A stretch of DNA of 64,000 nucleotides. Source: an uncultured Centipeda sp. (GTDB taxonomy: Bacteria > Bacillota > Negativicutes > Selenomonadales > Selenomonadaceae). The position numbers and the translations under genes were made by a program. Positions 53,954-62,772 of the stretch are shown piece after piece. The notes beneath the pieces were generated by a model. That model made no database searches. It had not been told where the DNA came from and saw only the letters and a list, made by a program, of their open reading frames with translations. Location of the stretch: positions 1 to 64,000 of the forward strand of contig CAJPQT010000005.1 in the NCBI GenBank assembly GCA_905372865.1. The letters are read 5' to 3'. Each line of letters begins with the position of its first letter. Position 1 is the stretch's first letter.

Positions 53954-56470
53954 ATGAGATTTCTCTATAATTTAGCGGCAATTCTCATCGTCACCATCAT
54001 CATACCGATTTTTATGCTGCGCGCGACACGCGAGCGCGGCTTTGTCGAGCGTATCAAGCAGAGCTTTGGCTTCTACCCGCCCGAGACCATCGACAAGGTG
54101 GCAGGGAAAAACGCGATCTGGGTGCACGCGGCATCTGTGGGTGAGATAGTGGCAACGAGCCCGCTCGTCCGCGAGTTCCGCAAGGCGTTCCCAGACAGTC
54201 CGATTCTCGTCTCGGTTGTGACGACGGGCGGCTATGAGATGGCGCACCGCATCATCAAGGACGCGGATGCGATCATCTATTTTCCGCTTGACCTGCCGTT
54301 TCTCGCCTCGCGCGTCGTCGGACGCATCCGTCCACGCGTGTTTCTGCCCGTGGAGACGGAGCTCTGGCCGAACTTCCTCAAAAAGGCAAAGCAGCTCGAT
54401 GTCCCCGTCATGATGGTCAACGGCCGCATCAGCGACCGCAGCGTGAAGCAGTACAAGTATCTGCTCGGTATGCTGCGCGAGATGATCGGAACGGTGAAAT
54501 GTTTTGCCATGCAGTCGAACATCGACGCGGACTACATCATGCGTCTCGGTGCGCCGCGCGAGCTCGTCACGGTCACGGGCAATACGAAATTCGACCAGGC
54601 GTATACGAGCGTCAGCCCTGAGGAACGGGCCGCGCTCATCAAGGAGCTCGGCCTGGAGGGGGCGAGCCATATCATGATTGCGGGGTCGACCCATCGCGGC
54701 GAGGAGGAGCTTGTGCTCTCTGCATTTACCGCCGTACGCGAGCATGACCCAAAGGTGCGGCTCATCATCGCACCGCGCGAGGTGCTGCGCACGATGGAGG
54801 TCGAGCATCTCTGCCGCAAAGCAGGCTTTACCGTCAATACGCGCAAGAATCTGCAAAAGGGTGCCGAGGGCGGCGAGGACATCGTCATCCTCGACACGGT
54901 CGGCGAGCTTGGGCGCGTCTACGGGCTCGGCGACGTGATCTACATCGGCGGCAGCCTGATCCCGCATGGCGGGCACAACATTCTTGAGCCGGCGGCGCAC
55001 GGCAAGGCGATCATCGTCGGCAACCAGATGTTCAATTTCAAGGACATTCATGCGCTCTTCCGCAACCGCAACGCCGTCGTGACGGTAACGAACGGGCAGG
55101 AGCTGACGCGTGAGACGTTGCGTCTCTTCGGAGATGCGGCGGAGCGCGAACGCCTCGAACGCGAGACACTTGCCATCATCAACGAGAACAAGGGCGCGTC
55201 GGCAAAGTCCGCGCGGATTCTCGTGGATATGCTTGCCGTGTACGAGGAGCGGCGTGCTCTGCGTGCGCAGCAGCGCATCCGTGCACATCGGGTGCGCGCG
55301 ACACAGAAGGTCGCTAATTTCCAAACCTATTTTATTGACCTCGTCCATGACAAGGAGGTGCGCGGTGTCTCGCGCAGGATTATCATGGGCGTGTTCTACG
55401 CCTTTTCTCTCATCTATGAGCAGCTCGTCAATCTGAAGCTCACGATGTATCGTCTCGGCTGGGCGAAGAAGGAGCAGCTGCCCTGTTTCGTCATCAGTCT
55501 CGGCAACGTCACGGTCGGCGGTACGGGCAAGACACCGACGGCGCAGCATCTTGCGCGCGCGATTCATGAGATGGGCTATCGCGTTGCGATCCTCAACCGC
55601 GGCTACCGTGCAAAGTGGCGCGGCGAGGTCGGCATCGTATCCGATGGACACACGCTCAAGATGGATGCGGAGACGGCGGGCGATGAGGCATTCATGCTGG
55701 CAAAGCACCTGCCGGATGTGCCCGTACTGATTGGGCCGAAGCGTGCCGTTACGGGGCGCTATGCGATCGAGCATTTCGGCGCTGAGGTGGCGATCCTCGA
55801 CGACGGTTACCAGCACTGGCAGCTTGCGCGCGATATGGATATCCTGCTCGTGGACGCGGTGAACGTGTTCGGCAACGGTTATCTCCTGCCGCGCGGTACA
55901 CTGCGCGAGCCGCTCTCGCACATCGACCGTGCGGATGTCTGCCTCATGACGAAGGTCGATCAGGCGGCGCCGGGCGCAATTCAGCACATCTGGGAGACGT
56001 TCCGCAGCTATAATCAGGACGGGCTGATCCTTGAAAGCATTCATCAGCCGCGCCAATTTGTGCGGCTTTCCGATTGGTACGAGGACATCGGTGCGGGCGG
56101 CATTCCCGTTACGGAGATGGAGGGGAAGAAGGTGCTTGCGCTCTCGGCCATCGGCAACCCTGCCTCGTTTGAGCAGACGCTTGCCGATCTTGGCGTTGAG
56201 ATTGTCGAGAGCATGCGCTACCCCGACCATCACGACTATGATGAGCGGGATATGGCGGAGGTGCTGTACCGTGCGGAGACGCTTGGCGTCGAGGCAATCG
56301 TCAGTACGGAGAAGGATGCGGTGAAGGTGCCGGGGGATGTCGTGCGCGCGAAGTGGCGCATCCCGATGTATGTCATCGCTGTCGAGGTGACGTTCCAGAA
56401 GGGGCAGGAGAAGTTCTTCCGCGTGCTCGAGGAGCAGCTCGCGGCGAAGCTGAGACCTGCGTCCGCATAG
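53954..56470 (+). CDS. waaA-lpxK: Fused Kdo transferase (WaaA) and lipid A 4'-kinase (LpxK)
   Basis: One uninterrupted frame of 838 residues joins two enzymes. Residues 1-about 430 are WaaA, with a membrane anchor at the N-terminus, HAASVGE (catalytic Glu64), ETELWPNF and GGSLIPHGGHNILEPA. After a basic linker (about 430-480, rich in Arg and Gln) come residues about 485-838, which are LpxK, with the P-loop VTVGGTGKTPT at about 519-529 and LDDGYQHWQLARD. Kinase and Kdo transferase act in consecutive steps, so fusion would pass lipid IVA along. Start ATG at 53954 follows GGGAGAG. Confidence 0.92.
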   Translation: MRFLYNLAAILIVTIIIPIFMLRATRERGFVERIKQSFGFYPPETIDKVAGKNAIWVHAASVGEIVATSPLVREFRKAFPDSPILVSVVTTGGYEMAHRIIKDADAIIYFPLDLPFLASRVVGRIRPRVFLPVETELWPNFLKKAKQLDVPVMMVNGRISDRSVKQYKYLLGMLREMIGTVKCFAMQSNIDADYIMRLGAPRELVTVTGNTKFDQAYTSVSPEERAALIKELGLEGASHIMIAGSTHRGEEELVLSAFTAVREHDPKVRLIIAPREVLRTMEVEHLCRKAGFTVNTRKNLQKGAEGGEDIVILDTVGELGRVYGLGDVIYIGGSLIPHGGHNILEPAAHGKAIIVGNQMFNFKDIHALFRNRNAVVTVTNGQELTRETLRLFGDAAERERLERETLAIINENKGASAKSARILVDMLAVYEERRALRAQQRIRAHRVRATQKVANFQTYFIDLVHDKEVRGVSRRIIMGVFYAFSLIYEQLVNLKLTMYRLGWAKKEQLPCFVISLGNVTVGGTGKTPTAQHLARAIHEMGYRVAILNRGYRAKWRGEVGIVSDGHTLKMDAETAGDEAFMLAKHLPDVPVLIGPKRAVTGRYAIEHFGAEVAILDDGYQHWQLARDMDILLVDAVNVFGNGYLLPRGTLREPLSHIDRADVCLMTKVDQAAPGAIQHIWETFRSYNQDGLILESIHQPRQFVRLSDWYEDIGAGGIPVTEMEGKKVLALSAIGNPASFEQTLADLGVEIVESMRYPDHHDYDERDMAEVLYRAETLGVEAIVSTEKDAVKVPGDVVRAKWRIPMYVIAVEVTFQKGQEKFFRVLEEQLAAKLRPASA

Positions 56471-56488
56471 AATGTAGTAGTGAGAAAG

Positions 56489-56821
56489 ACTGCGATGTCC
56501 CTAAGCGAACCCTAGTGAAGCAAGCGGAGCAAAGGGCACGTTCTGCCCCCTGCGGATTTCTTTCGTTCAAGCGCAGCGCGTTTAAGAAGACCGCAGGTAT
56601 TAGGGAAGCACTGACGCATTTAGCCATTCATCTAGGCGCATCTTTTTCGCCCTCTCTGTGTCGATAAATCCTCAGCATAGTCACCGCTATGCTTCCGGTT
56701 TATCTCCTTGACAGGGCGGAAAATCTACACCTATCTGAACAGGCTTCATTGCGTCACCGCTTCCCCCGGCGATAAGTGCCCGACCGCTTGCGTAACGAGG
56801 CGTTCGCGTGGGACTTGCAGT
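56489..56821 (+). repeat. Structured intergenic repeat, copy D (with nested palindrome)
   Basis: Outer arms ACTGC (56489-56493) and GCAGT (56817-56821) continue as GTCCC/GGGAC. Inner pairs are GCAAGCGG/CCGCTTGC, GGGCAC/GTGCCC and CCTGCGG/CCGCAGG. The last has swapped bases relative to CCGGCG/CGCCGG in copy B but still pairs. Removing the insert at 56603-56765 leaves 170 bases, close to copies A (175) and B (184). Confidence 0.85.
56603..56765. repeat. 163-base palindromic insert inside repeat copy D
   Basis: The insert folds end to end as a nested hairpin: GGGAAGC/GCTTCCC, TGACGCA/TGCGTCA, CGCCCT/AGGGCG, GATAAA/TTTATC and AGCATAG/CTATGCT from outside to inside. It interrupts the host repeat directly after the conserved GGTATT. 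It looks like an independent small palindromic element that landed in the first one. Confidence 0.7.
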
Positions 56822-56847
56822 TAGGTGCATGTTTTGAAGGTGATCGC

Positions 56848-57582
56848 ATGAAAGCTCTCTGCATTATCCCCGCGCGCTACGCATCCACGCGCCTGCCGGG
56901 CAAGCCCCTGCGCGACATCGCAGGAAAGCCCATGATCGTGCGCGTCTACGAGCGCGCCGTACAGGCAAAGCGTGTGCAGGATGTCGTCGTCGCAACGGAC
57001 GATGAGCGCATCCGCACCGCTGTCGAGGAGCACGGCGGACGTGCGGTCATGACCCGTACCGACCATGCGACGGGAACGGATCGCCTCGCCGAGGTCGCGG
57101 AGAAAATGACGGACTACGACCTCATCATCAATGTGCAGGGCGACGAACCGCTCATCGATCCCACTGTGATCGATGCGCTCGTCGAGCCGTTTCTCGCAGA
57201 TGCGCGGCTTTCGATGGCGACGGCAAAAACCCTGCTCACGGATGAGGAGGAGATCGCAAACCCGAACAACGTCAAGGTTATCACAGACCTCACGGGCAAC
57301 GCCCTCTACTTTTCCCGTGCCCGCATCCCGTACGCGCGGAATGAAGGTGCTAATGTTTACAAACATATCGGCATCTATGCGTATCGTCGAGATTTCTTGC
57401 TCAGTTATGCACGCATGGCACAGACCCCGCTCGAACGCTCCGAGTCGCTGGAACAGCTGCGTGTGCTCGAAAACGGACACCGCATCCATGTCATCGAGAC
57501 GGATGCAGTCTTTATCGGTGTCGACACGGAGGAAGATCTCACGGCAGTCAACGAAGAGTATATAAGACGTGGGATTGATTGA
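56848..57582 (+). CDS. kdsB: CMP-Kdo synthetase
   Basis: The 244-residue enzyme starts MKALCIIPARYASTRLPGKPL, the nucleotidyltransferase motif of KdsB, with VATDDERI and NVQGDEPLIDP. It activates Kdo with CTP for the Kdo transferase encoded just upstream. The longer frame from 56776 lies within the repeat and is rejected. The coding stop overlaps the start of the next promoter. Confidence 0.95.
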   Translation: MKALCIIPARYASTRLPGKPLRDIAGKPMIVRVYERAVQAKRVQDVVVATDDERIRTAVEEHGGRAVMTRTDHATGTDRLAEVAEKMTDYDLIINVQGDEPLIDPTVIDALVEPFLADARLSMATAKTLLTDEEEIANPNNVKVITDLTGNALYFSRARIPYARNEGANVYKHIGIYAYRRDFLLSYARMAQTPLERSESLEQLRVLENGHRIHVIETDAVFIGVDTEEDLTAVNEEYIRRGID

Positions 57583-57607
57583 CCTTTTCGCGTGAAAATT
57601 CTATAAT
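57579..57607 (+). promoter_or_regulatory. Internal promoter for the DUF4258/YgiT pair and downstream Kdo genes
   Basis: TTGACC at 57579-57584 (overlapping the kdsB stop), a 17-base spacer and TATAAT at 57602-57607. Confidence 0.75.
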
Positions 57608-57628
57608 AAATGCAGAACGGGATGGAGC

Positions 57629-57955
57629 ATGAATATCACTCCTGAGAATATACGATACCTCTGTCAATCGAATGCAATGTATTGGACAGAGCATGTAGGA
57701 AAACGTCTGATTAAAAGAAGCATTTCACCCGATGAAGTCATTCAAGTGCTTCTTCATGGACAGATTATCGAGTATTATGAGGATGACTATCCGTTTCCGA
57801 GTTGTTTGATCTTTTTGATGATCGGGACCCGTCCACTGCACGTTGTGTGCAGTATAGGGAATGGTCAGCTGTTTATTATCACGGCGTATGCTCCTAATCC
57901 GACCGAGTGGGATACAACGTTTACAAAGCGTAGAAAGGAAGGTGGATCGTCATGA
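57629..57955 (+). CDS. DUF4258-family protein, putative toxin of a two-gene module
   Basis: The 108-residue protein contains WTEHVGKRLIKRSISPDEV followed by IIEYYEDDYPFPSCLIF and LHVVCSIGNGQLFIITAY, the DUF4258 pattern, a RelE/BrnT-like fold often found next to a YgiT-type zinc-finger gene. Its stop overlaps the start of that gene by four bases. The pair has its own promoter and interrupts the Kdo genes, and its base composition is more AT-rich than its neighbours, suggesting acquisition. Toxin activity is inferred from the arrangement. Confidence 0.7.
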   Translation: MNITPENIRYLCQSNAMYWTEHVGKRLIKRSISPDEVIQVLLHGQIIEYYEDDYPFPSCLIFLMIGTRPLHVVCSIGNGQLFIITAYAPNPTEWDTTFTKRRKEGGSS

Positions 57956-58182
57956 AAAAGTGCACATTCTGCAAGGGGACAGCACAGGAAGGACTGTCCA
58001 CGTTCACGGTGGATCTGGGTGACTGCATTGTTATCATCCGCAATGTACCCTCCCATATCTGCGAACAGTGTGGGGAGACCTACTACACGACGGAGGTCAT
58101 GCAGCAGGTGTATCGCATTGTCCAAGCCGTTCGTGAGACGATGAGTGAGATCACTGTTGTGAATTATCGTCCTGCTGCTTAG
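57952..58182 (+). CDS. YgiT-type zinc-finger protein, putative antitoxin
   Basis: The 76-residue protein has two CxxC pairs (Cys4/Cys7 and Cys37/Cys40) that would bind zinc, as in the N-terminal half of MqsA/YgiT antitoxins. It lacks the C-terminal helix-turn-helix of full-length MqsA, so DNA binding is doubtful. Overlap ATGA with the DUF4258 gene indicates coupled translation. Confidence 0.8.
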   Translation: MKKCTFCKGTAQEGLSTFTVDLGDCIVIIRNVPSHICEQCGETYYTTEVMQQVYRIVQAVRETMSEITVVNYRPAA

Positions 58183-58213
58183 GCGGATGAGTTTGTTGAA
58201 AGGAGCCATGAAG

Positions 58214-59041
58214 ATGAACAAAGTGAAGCTGGCGAATTTTGAGATCGGCGGCGGAGAGCCGCTGGTGCTCCTCGCGGGACCGTGCGTCCTCGAGGGATAT
58301 GAGCACTCGCTCATGATCGGGCGCGGCATCAAGGAGATCGCAGATCGTCTCGGCATCCCCTACGTATTCAAGGCATCTTTTGACAAAGCGAACCGATCCG
58401 CCTACCACAGCTTTCGCGGGCCGGGGCTCGAGGAGGGCGTGAAGATTCTGGGGAAGATCCGCACAGAGCTCGGTGTGCCCGTCGTGACAGACATCCACGA
58501 GACCGCGCAGGCGGAGCCCGTGGCAAAGGTCGCGGATATTCTGCAGATCCCTGCATTCCTCTCACGCCAGACCGATCTCCTGCACGCGGCGGCGCAGACG
58601 GGGGCTGTCGTCAATGTGAAGAAGGGCCAGTTCCTCTCGCCAAACGATATGCGCAACGTCGTCGACAAGATTCATGAGAGCGGCAGTGACCGCATCCTCC
58701 TCACGGAGCGCGGCGAGAGCTTCGGCTACAACAACCTCGTCGTGGATATGCGGTCCTTCCCCATTATGCGCAGCTTCGGCTATCCCGTCATCTTTGACGG
58801 TACCCACAGCGTGCAGCTGCCGGGCGGTGCGGGGACGAGTTCGGGCGGTCAGCGTGAGTACGTCGAGTATCTTGTGCGTGCGGCGGTCGGTGCGGGGGTT
58901 GACGGGCTCTTCCTCGAGGTGCATGACAACCCGCCTGAGGCGCTGTCGGACGGAGCAAACATGGTCTATCTGGACAAACTTGAGGAGCTTCTGCGGGATG
59001 CCCTCGCCATTTACGATGTGGTGCGGAAAAAGCTGAACTAG
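58214..59041 (+). CDS. kdsA: Kdo-8-phosphate synthase
   Basis: The 275-residue enzyme has LAGPCVLEG and FKASFDKANRSA, which bind phosphoenolpyruvate, and FDGTHSVQLPGG near the C-terminus, all typical of KdsA. It condenses arabinose-5-phosphate with phosphoenolpyruvate. The Cys of AGPCVLE and the Asn/Asp metal positions decide metal dependence but I cannot classify this confidently. ATG at 58214 (8 bases after AAAGGAG) is preferred over 58208. Confidence 0.95.
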   Translation: MNKVKLANFEIGGGEPLVLLAGPCVLEGYEHSLMIGRGIKEIADRLGIPYVFKASFDKANRSAYHSFRGPGLEEGVKILGKIRTELGVPVVTDIHETAQAEPVAKVADILQIPAFLSRQTDLLHAAAQTGAVVNVKKGQFLSPNDMRNVVDKIHESGSDRILLTERGESFGYNNLVVDMRSFPIMRSFGYPVIFDGTHSVQLPGGAGTSSGGQREYVEYLVRAAVGAGVDGLFLEVHDNPPEALSDGANMVYLDKLEELLRDALAIYDVVRKKLN

Positions 59042-59050
59042 GAGACACAC

Positions 59051-60031
59051 ATGGCACAGAGCACGATTCGGGAAAAAGCGATTGAGACGCTGCAGCTTGA
59101 GGCACAGGCGGTTGCGCAGCTCGTGGAGCGCATTGACGACGATTTCGAGGCGGCAGTACGCGCCATTTTGGACTGCAAGGCACGCGTCGTCGTCACGGGC
59201 ATGGGCAAGTCCGGTCACGTCGGGCATAAGATCGCTGCAACGCTTGCGAGTACAGGCACACCCGCATTCTTTATGCACCCTGCCGAGGCGTTTCATGGTG
59301 ATCTCGGCATGGTGACAACGGATGACATCGTCATCGCCATCTCGAACAGCGGCGAGTCGAGCGAGGTGGTGAACATTCTCTCGATCATTCACCGTATTGG
59401 AGCGCGGATCATCGCGATGTGCGGTCGGCGCAAATCCCAGCTCGGGCGCAGTGCAGACTACTACATCGACATCGGTGTCGAACGCGAGGCATGCCCGTTG
59501 GGGCTTGCACCGACGAGTTCGACCACGGCGACGCTTGCGATGGGCGATGCGATAGCGATGGCGCTCATGGCGGCACGCGACTTCAAGAAGGAGGACTACG
59601 CCCTCTACCATCCGGGCGGTGCACTCGGGCGCAAGCTTCTGCTCACCGTCGCGAACGTGATGCACACAGGGGATGAGAACCCTGTTGTGCCCTATCATAC
59701 GACGGCAAAGGATGCGCTCTTCGTCATGACGGACAAGGGGCTCGGCGCTGTCTCCGTCGTGGATGCGGACGGCAAGTTTATCGGGCTCGTGACGGACGGA
59801 ATCATCCGCCGCGCCCTCGCGCAGGATTATACATTTCTTGACAAAGACGTGGAAAGCATTATGTTTGCTGCGCCGCTTACAATCGCACCGGACAAAATGG
59901 CCGCGACGGCGCTCTCCGTCATGGAGAAACATCAGCCGCGTCCCGTCACTGTCCTGCCCGTCGTTGATGCAGCGGGCGTACCCGTCGGTATTGTGCATCT
60001 CACCGATCTGCTCCGACAGGGGGTTGTGTGA
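59051..60031 (+). CDS. kdsD: Arabinose-5-phosphate isomerase
   Basis: The 326-residue protein has a SIS domain (VVTGMGKSGHVGHKIAATL and AISNSGESSEV) and two C-terminal CBS domains (about 210-326), the KdsD/GutQ architecture. It makes arabinose-5-phosphate from ribulose-5-phosphate for KdsA, encoded 9 bases upstream. CBS domains may sense nucleotides. Context favours KdsD over GutQ. Confidence 0.95.
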   Translation: MAQSTIREKAIETLQLEAQAVAQLVERIDDDFEAAVRAILDCKARVVVTGMGKSGHVGHKIAATLASTGTPAFFMHPAEAFHGDLGMVTTDDIVIAISNSGESSEVVNILSIIHRIGARIIAMCGRRKSQLGRSADYYIDIGVEREACPLGLAPTSSTTATLAMGDAIAMALMAARDFKKEDYALYHPGGALGRKLLLTVANVMHTGDENPVVPYHTTAKDALFVMTDKGLGAVSVVDADGKFIGLVTDGIIRRALAQDYTFLDKDVESIMFAAPLTIAPDKMAATALSVMEKHQPRPVTVLPVVDAAGVPVGIVHLTDLLRQGVV

Positions 60032-60588
60032 TGCCGATACGGGAGGGCGCGATCGAACGCGCGAAAAAAATCAAATGCGTGATCCTCGATGTAGACGGCG
60101 TGCTTACGGACGGAGGCATCTATGTTGCGCCCGACGGGAGCGAGCTCTATAAGCCCTTTTTTGCGCGAGACGGGCTTGTTATCTCACTCACGTCAAGAGC
60201 AGGGCTTGTGACTGCCATCATTACGGGGCGTTCGTCCACGATTGTTGCGCATCGTGCAAAGGATTTGCACATTGACCTTGTCTATCAGGGCTGCCACAAT
60301 AAATGTACTGCTTACGCAGACATCAAGGAAAAGAGCGGACTTGGGGATGAGGAGATCGCTTACATCGGTGACGACATCATTGATCTTCCCGTGATGCGTA
60401 TGGTTGGGCTTCCGTGTGCCGTGGGCGATGCCGTGCCTGAGGTGAAGGAGATCGCGCAGATCATTGCGAACGAACGCGGCGGCCGCGGTGCCGTGCGTGA
60501 AATCTACGAGATTATCCTCAAGACACAAGGGCGGTGGGATGAGGTGCTCACGGCCTTTCAAACGGATGCCGAGGGTGCAGCGCAGTAA
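60031..60588 (+). CDS. kdsC: Kdo-8-phosphate phosphatase
   Basis: The 185-residue HAD enzyme of the small, capless C0 type has the motif ILDVDGVLTDGG (Asp20, Asp22) and IGDDIIDLPVM. It releases Kdo from Kdo-8-phosphate. The ATG at 60031 overlaps the kdsD stop by one base. Confidence 0.95.
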   Translation: MPIREGAIERAKKIKCVILDVDGVLTDGGIYVAPDGSELYKPFFARDGLVISLTSRAGLVTAIITGRSSTIVAHRAKDLHIDLVYQGCHNKCTAYADIKEKSGLGDEEIAYIGDDIIDLPVMRMVGLPCAVGDAVPEVKEIAQIIANERGGRGAVREIYEIILKTQGRWDEVLTAFQTDAEGAAQ

Positions 60589-60608
60589 TAACGGGAGGAG
60601 GTGCGGCA

Positions 60609-61523
60609 GTGCTCTACCATAGTCTTATGTTTCTCAGCTTTCTTGCGTGTCATACGCCGCGCCCGCTTTTGCTCGGCGCGGGTTGGGTGCTCGGCAGCCT
60701 CTACTATCTGCTGATCCCGAAGATGCGCCGCCGTGCTGTGGAGCACATGATGCCCGCCCTCGACATCTCCGAGGCAGAGGCAAAGAAGCTTGTGCGTGCC
60801 TCCTTCATCAATATGGCACGCAACGTCCTCGACATCCTTGCCATGCCGATGCTGAATGAGAAAAATCTCAGCGAGTACATTGAGATCGACCATCTCGAAC
60901 GGATGCAGGAGGCCCTTTCCGAGGGGCATGGTGTGGTCGTCCTCACAGGTCATGTCGGCTGTTGGGAGTGGCTGTCGGCGGCGTTCACGCTGAACGGGAT
61001 TCCCGTCAGCGCGATTGCAAAGCCACAGCCAAACATCGAGTACACGCGCGTACTCGACGATCTGCGTGCAACCATCCACGTTGAGATCTTCTCACGTGGG
61101 ACGAGCGAGCTGATCGCAGCGGCGCGTGCCTTGAAGCGCGGGCGGCTGCTCGGCTTCCTTGCCGACCAGGACGGCGGCCCCGGCGGGGCATTCATCGAGT
61201 TCCTTGGACGCACGGCATCGACACCGCTCGGGCCTGCCGTTTTCTCGCGCAAGTTTAAGTCTCCCGTTGTCCCCGCATTTATCCTGCGTCAGCCAAACGG
61301 CAAGCACAAGGTCCTCGTCGGCGAGATCATGCGGTGTCCGGATACGGGGGACAGCGACCGCGATCTGCATGAGTTCACCGTGCAGATGACCGCGATTGTG
61401 GAGAAGATCATTCGAGAGAATCCGACCCAGTGGATCTGGTTTCAAAAGCGTTGGAATACTGCGCCCGAGCAGCAGAAGACGGGCAAGCACCATGTATCGG
61501 CGACCACGAAGGAGGGGGATTGA
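60609..61523 (+). CDS. lpxL: Lipid A late acyltransferase (LpxL/HtrB family)
   Basis: A GTG start at 60609 follows GGGAGGAGG. The 304-residue membrane-anchored protein has the catalytic HX4E motif in TGHVGCWEW (His115, Glu120) and the family segments LGFLADQDGGPGG and WIWFQKRWN. It adds a secondary acyl chain to Kdo2-lipid IVA. Only one such gene is seen here. Its stop overlaps the start of lptC. Confidence 0.9.
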   Translation: MLYHSLMFLSFLACHTPRPLLLGAGWVLGSLYYLLIPKMRRRAVEHMMPALDISEAEAKKLVRASFINMARNVLDILAMPMLNEKNLSEYIEIDHLERMQEALSEGHGVVVLTGHVGCWEWLSAAFTLNGIPVSAIAKPQPNIEYTRVLDDLRATIHVEIFSRGTSELIAAARALKRGRLLGFLADQDGGPGGAFIEFLGRTASTPLGPAVFSRKFKSPVVPAFILRQPNGKHKVLVGEIMRCPDTGDSDRDLHEFTVQMTAIVEKIIRENPTQWIWFQKRWNTAPEQQKTGKHHVSATTKEGD

Positions 61524-62068
61524 TGGCGCGGAACAAGTGGATCTATGGCGGCGGGGCCGTCCTTCTCACGGGGCTTATCATCTGGGCCGTTGCGGACCTG
61601 CCTGAGATCCCGACACAAACGGATGAGCCGAGCGGTCCGCGCATCATGTCCTACGCGGACAATACGCTCAGCGAGGAGCGTGACGGACGCACGATCTGGA
61701 AGATGACGGCAGAAAAGGTAAACGTCGATATTGATACGAACAACACGAGCATGGTGAAGATCGACGGGACATTCTACACGGAGGATGGGCGCACTCTTAC
61801 GCTCAAGGCGGATGAGGGACGCATGGACAGCAAGACCCGCGATGTCGTGCTCTCGGGTGCGATTGAAGCGACAACGAGCGACGGCGCGCATCTGCGTGCA
61901 AAAGAGGTCAAGTGGACGGCGGCAGAGGGGAAGCTCAGCGCCGAGGGCGATGCCGAGTTCGTGCGTGATGACATCCGCGCGACCGGTGACCGCATTGTGA
62001 GCACGGATAATTTTCAGCAGTTCAGCGTGATTGGAAATGCGCACATAGAAAAGGGTGGGGCGAAATGA
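61523..62068 (+). CDS. lptC: LPS export protein LptC
   Basis: The 181-residue protein has one N-terminal transmembrane helix (residues about 7-24) and a periplasmic beta-jellyroll with WKMTAEKVNVDIDTNNT and LSGAIEATTSDGAHL repeats characteristic of the Lpt fold. It carries LPS from the LptBFG complex to LptA. ATG at 61523 overlaps the stop of lpxL; its own stop overlaps the lptA start. Confidence 0.88.
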   Translation: MARNKWIYGGGAVLLTGLIIWAVADLPEIPTQTDEPSGPRIMSYADNTLSEERDGRTIWKMTAEKVNVDIDTNNTSMVKIDGTFYTEDGRTLTLKADEGRMDSKTRDVVLSGAIEATTSDGAHLRAKEVKWTAAEGKLSAEGDAEFVRDDIRATGDRIVSTDNFQQFSVIGNAHIEKGGAK

Positions 62069-62760
62069 CGAAGAAGAAACTCTATCGAGGCATGCTCACA
62101 TTGCTTGCCGCAGGGGCGGTCTGCACAGCAGCGGCTGCGCCGCAGCAGGGCAATGAGCCTATGAATCTCACGGCGGACAACCTCACCTATGACACGCGCA
62201 CGGGACTTATCACAGCAGAGACGAACGTCCGCATGGAGCAGGGGGCCGGCTGGATCGAGGGGGCACGCGCAACCTACAACACAAAGACCGAGGAGGGGAC
62301 GATCGAGGGAGGCGTCCGCGCCGTGCGGGACGATATGAACCTCTCCTGTGAGCGCCTCATCGGCATCGGACAGGAACACTGGCAGGCATTCGGCAGCATC
62401 CATATGGTCAAGGCGGGGCGTACATTTACGGGAGCACAGGTGGACTACTACCCCGCGCAGAACGATTACATCCTCGCGGGCAGCGGCGGCACGATTACAA
62501 GCGCCGATGGCATGCTCAGCGCAGACAGGCTTGAAGGATGGATGAAGGACAATCACTTCGTCGGAACGGGGAATGCCCGCGTCGTCAGTCCGCCGCGTGA
62601 CATCGAGGGGGGCGGTGACCGTATGGAGTATTTCGGCGGCGTGGAACGGCCCTACGTAGTGCTTGACGGCAATGCGTGGGTGTTTCAGGGAAACAACATG
62701 GCACGCAGCAACCACATGACCGTCTACCTCGCGGATGACGGCAGTGCTGTGACCAAGTGA
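62065..62760 (+). CDS. lptA: LPS periplasmic bridge protein LptA (OstA-like)
   Basis: The 231-residue protein has a signal peptide (cleavage near AAA, residue 24) and an OstA-like fold (MNLTADNLTYDTRTGLITAETNV; GVRAVRDDMNLSCERL). It forms the periplasmic bridge for LPS. It is longer than E. coli LptA (185 residues), suggesting additional strands. It lies between lptC and lptB as in other Gram-negative cells. Confidence 0.88.
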   Translation: MTKKKLYRGMLTLLAAGAVCTAAAAPQQGNEPMNLTADNLTYDTRTGLITAETNVRMEQGAGWIEGARATYNTKTEEGTIEGGVRAVRDDMNLSCERLIGIGQEHWQAFGSIHMVKAGRTFTGAQVDYYPAQNDYILAGSGGTITSADGMLSADRLEGWMKDNHFVGTGNARVVSPPRDIEGGGDRMEYFGGVERPYVVLDGNAWVFQGNNMARSNHMTVYLADDGSAVTK

Positions 62761-62772
62761 GGGGGCACCGTC

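Larger units (their letters stand above)
56471..56847. other. Intergenic region waaA/lpxK-kdsB, occupied by repeat copy D
   Basis: No gene. Almost all of it is the structured repeat and its inserted palindrome, ending about 25 bases before the kdsB start with its GAAGGTGA ribosome site. Confidence 0.6.

Noticed and set aside
53972..56233. A 753-codon minus-strand frame opposite waaA-lpxK
   Set aside because: Shadow frame with no recognisable domain; the plus strand has clear enzyme motifs throughout.
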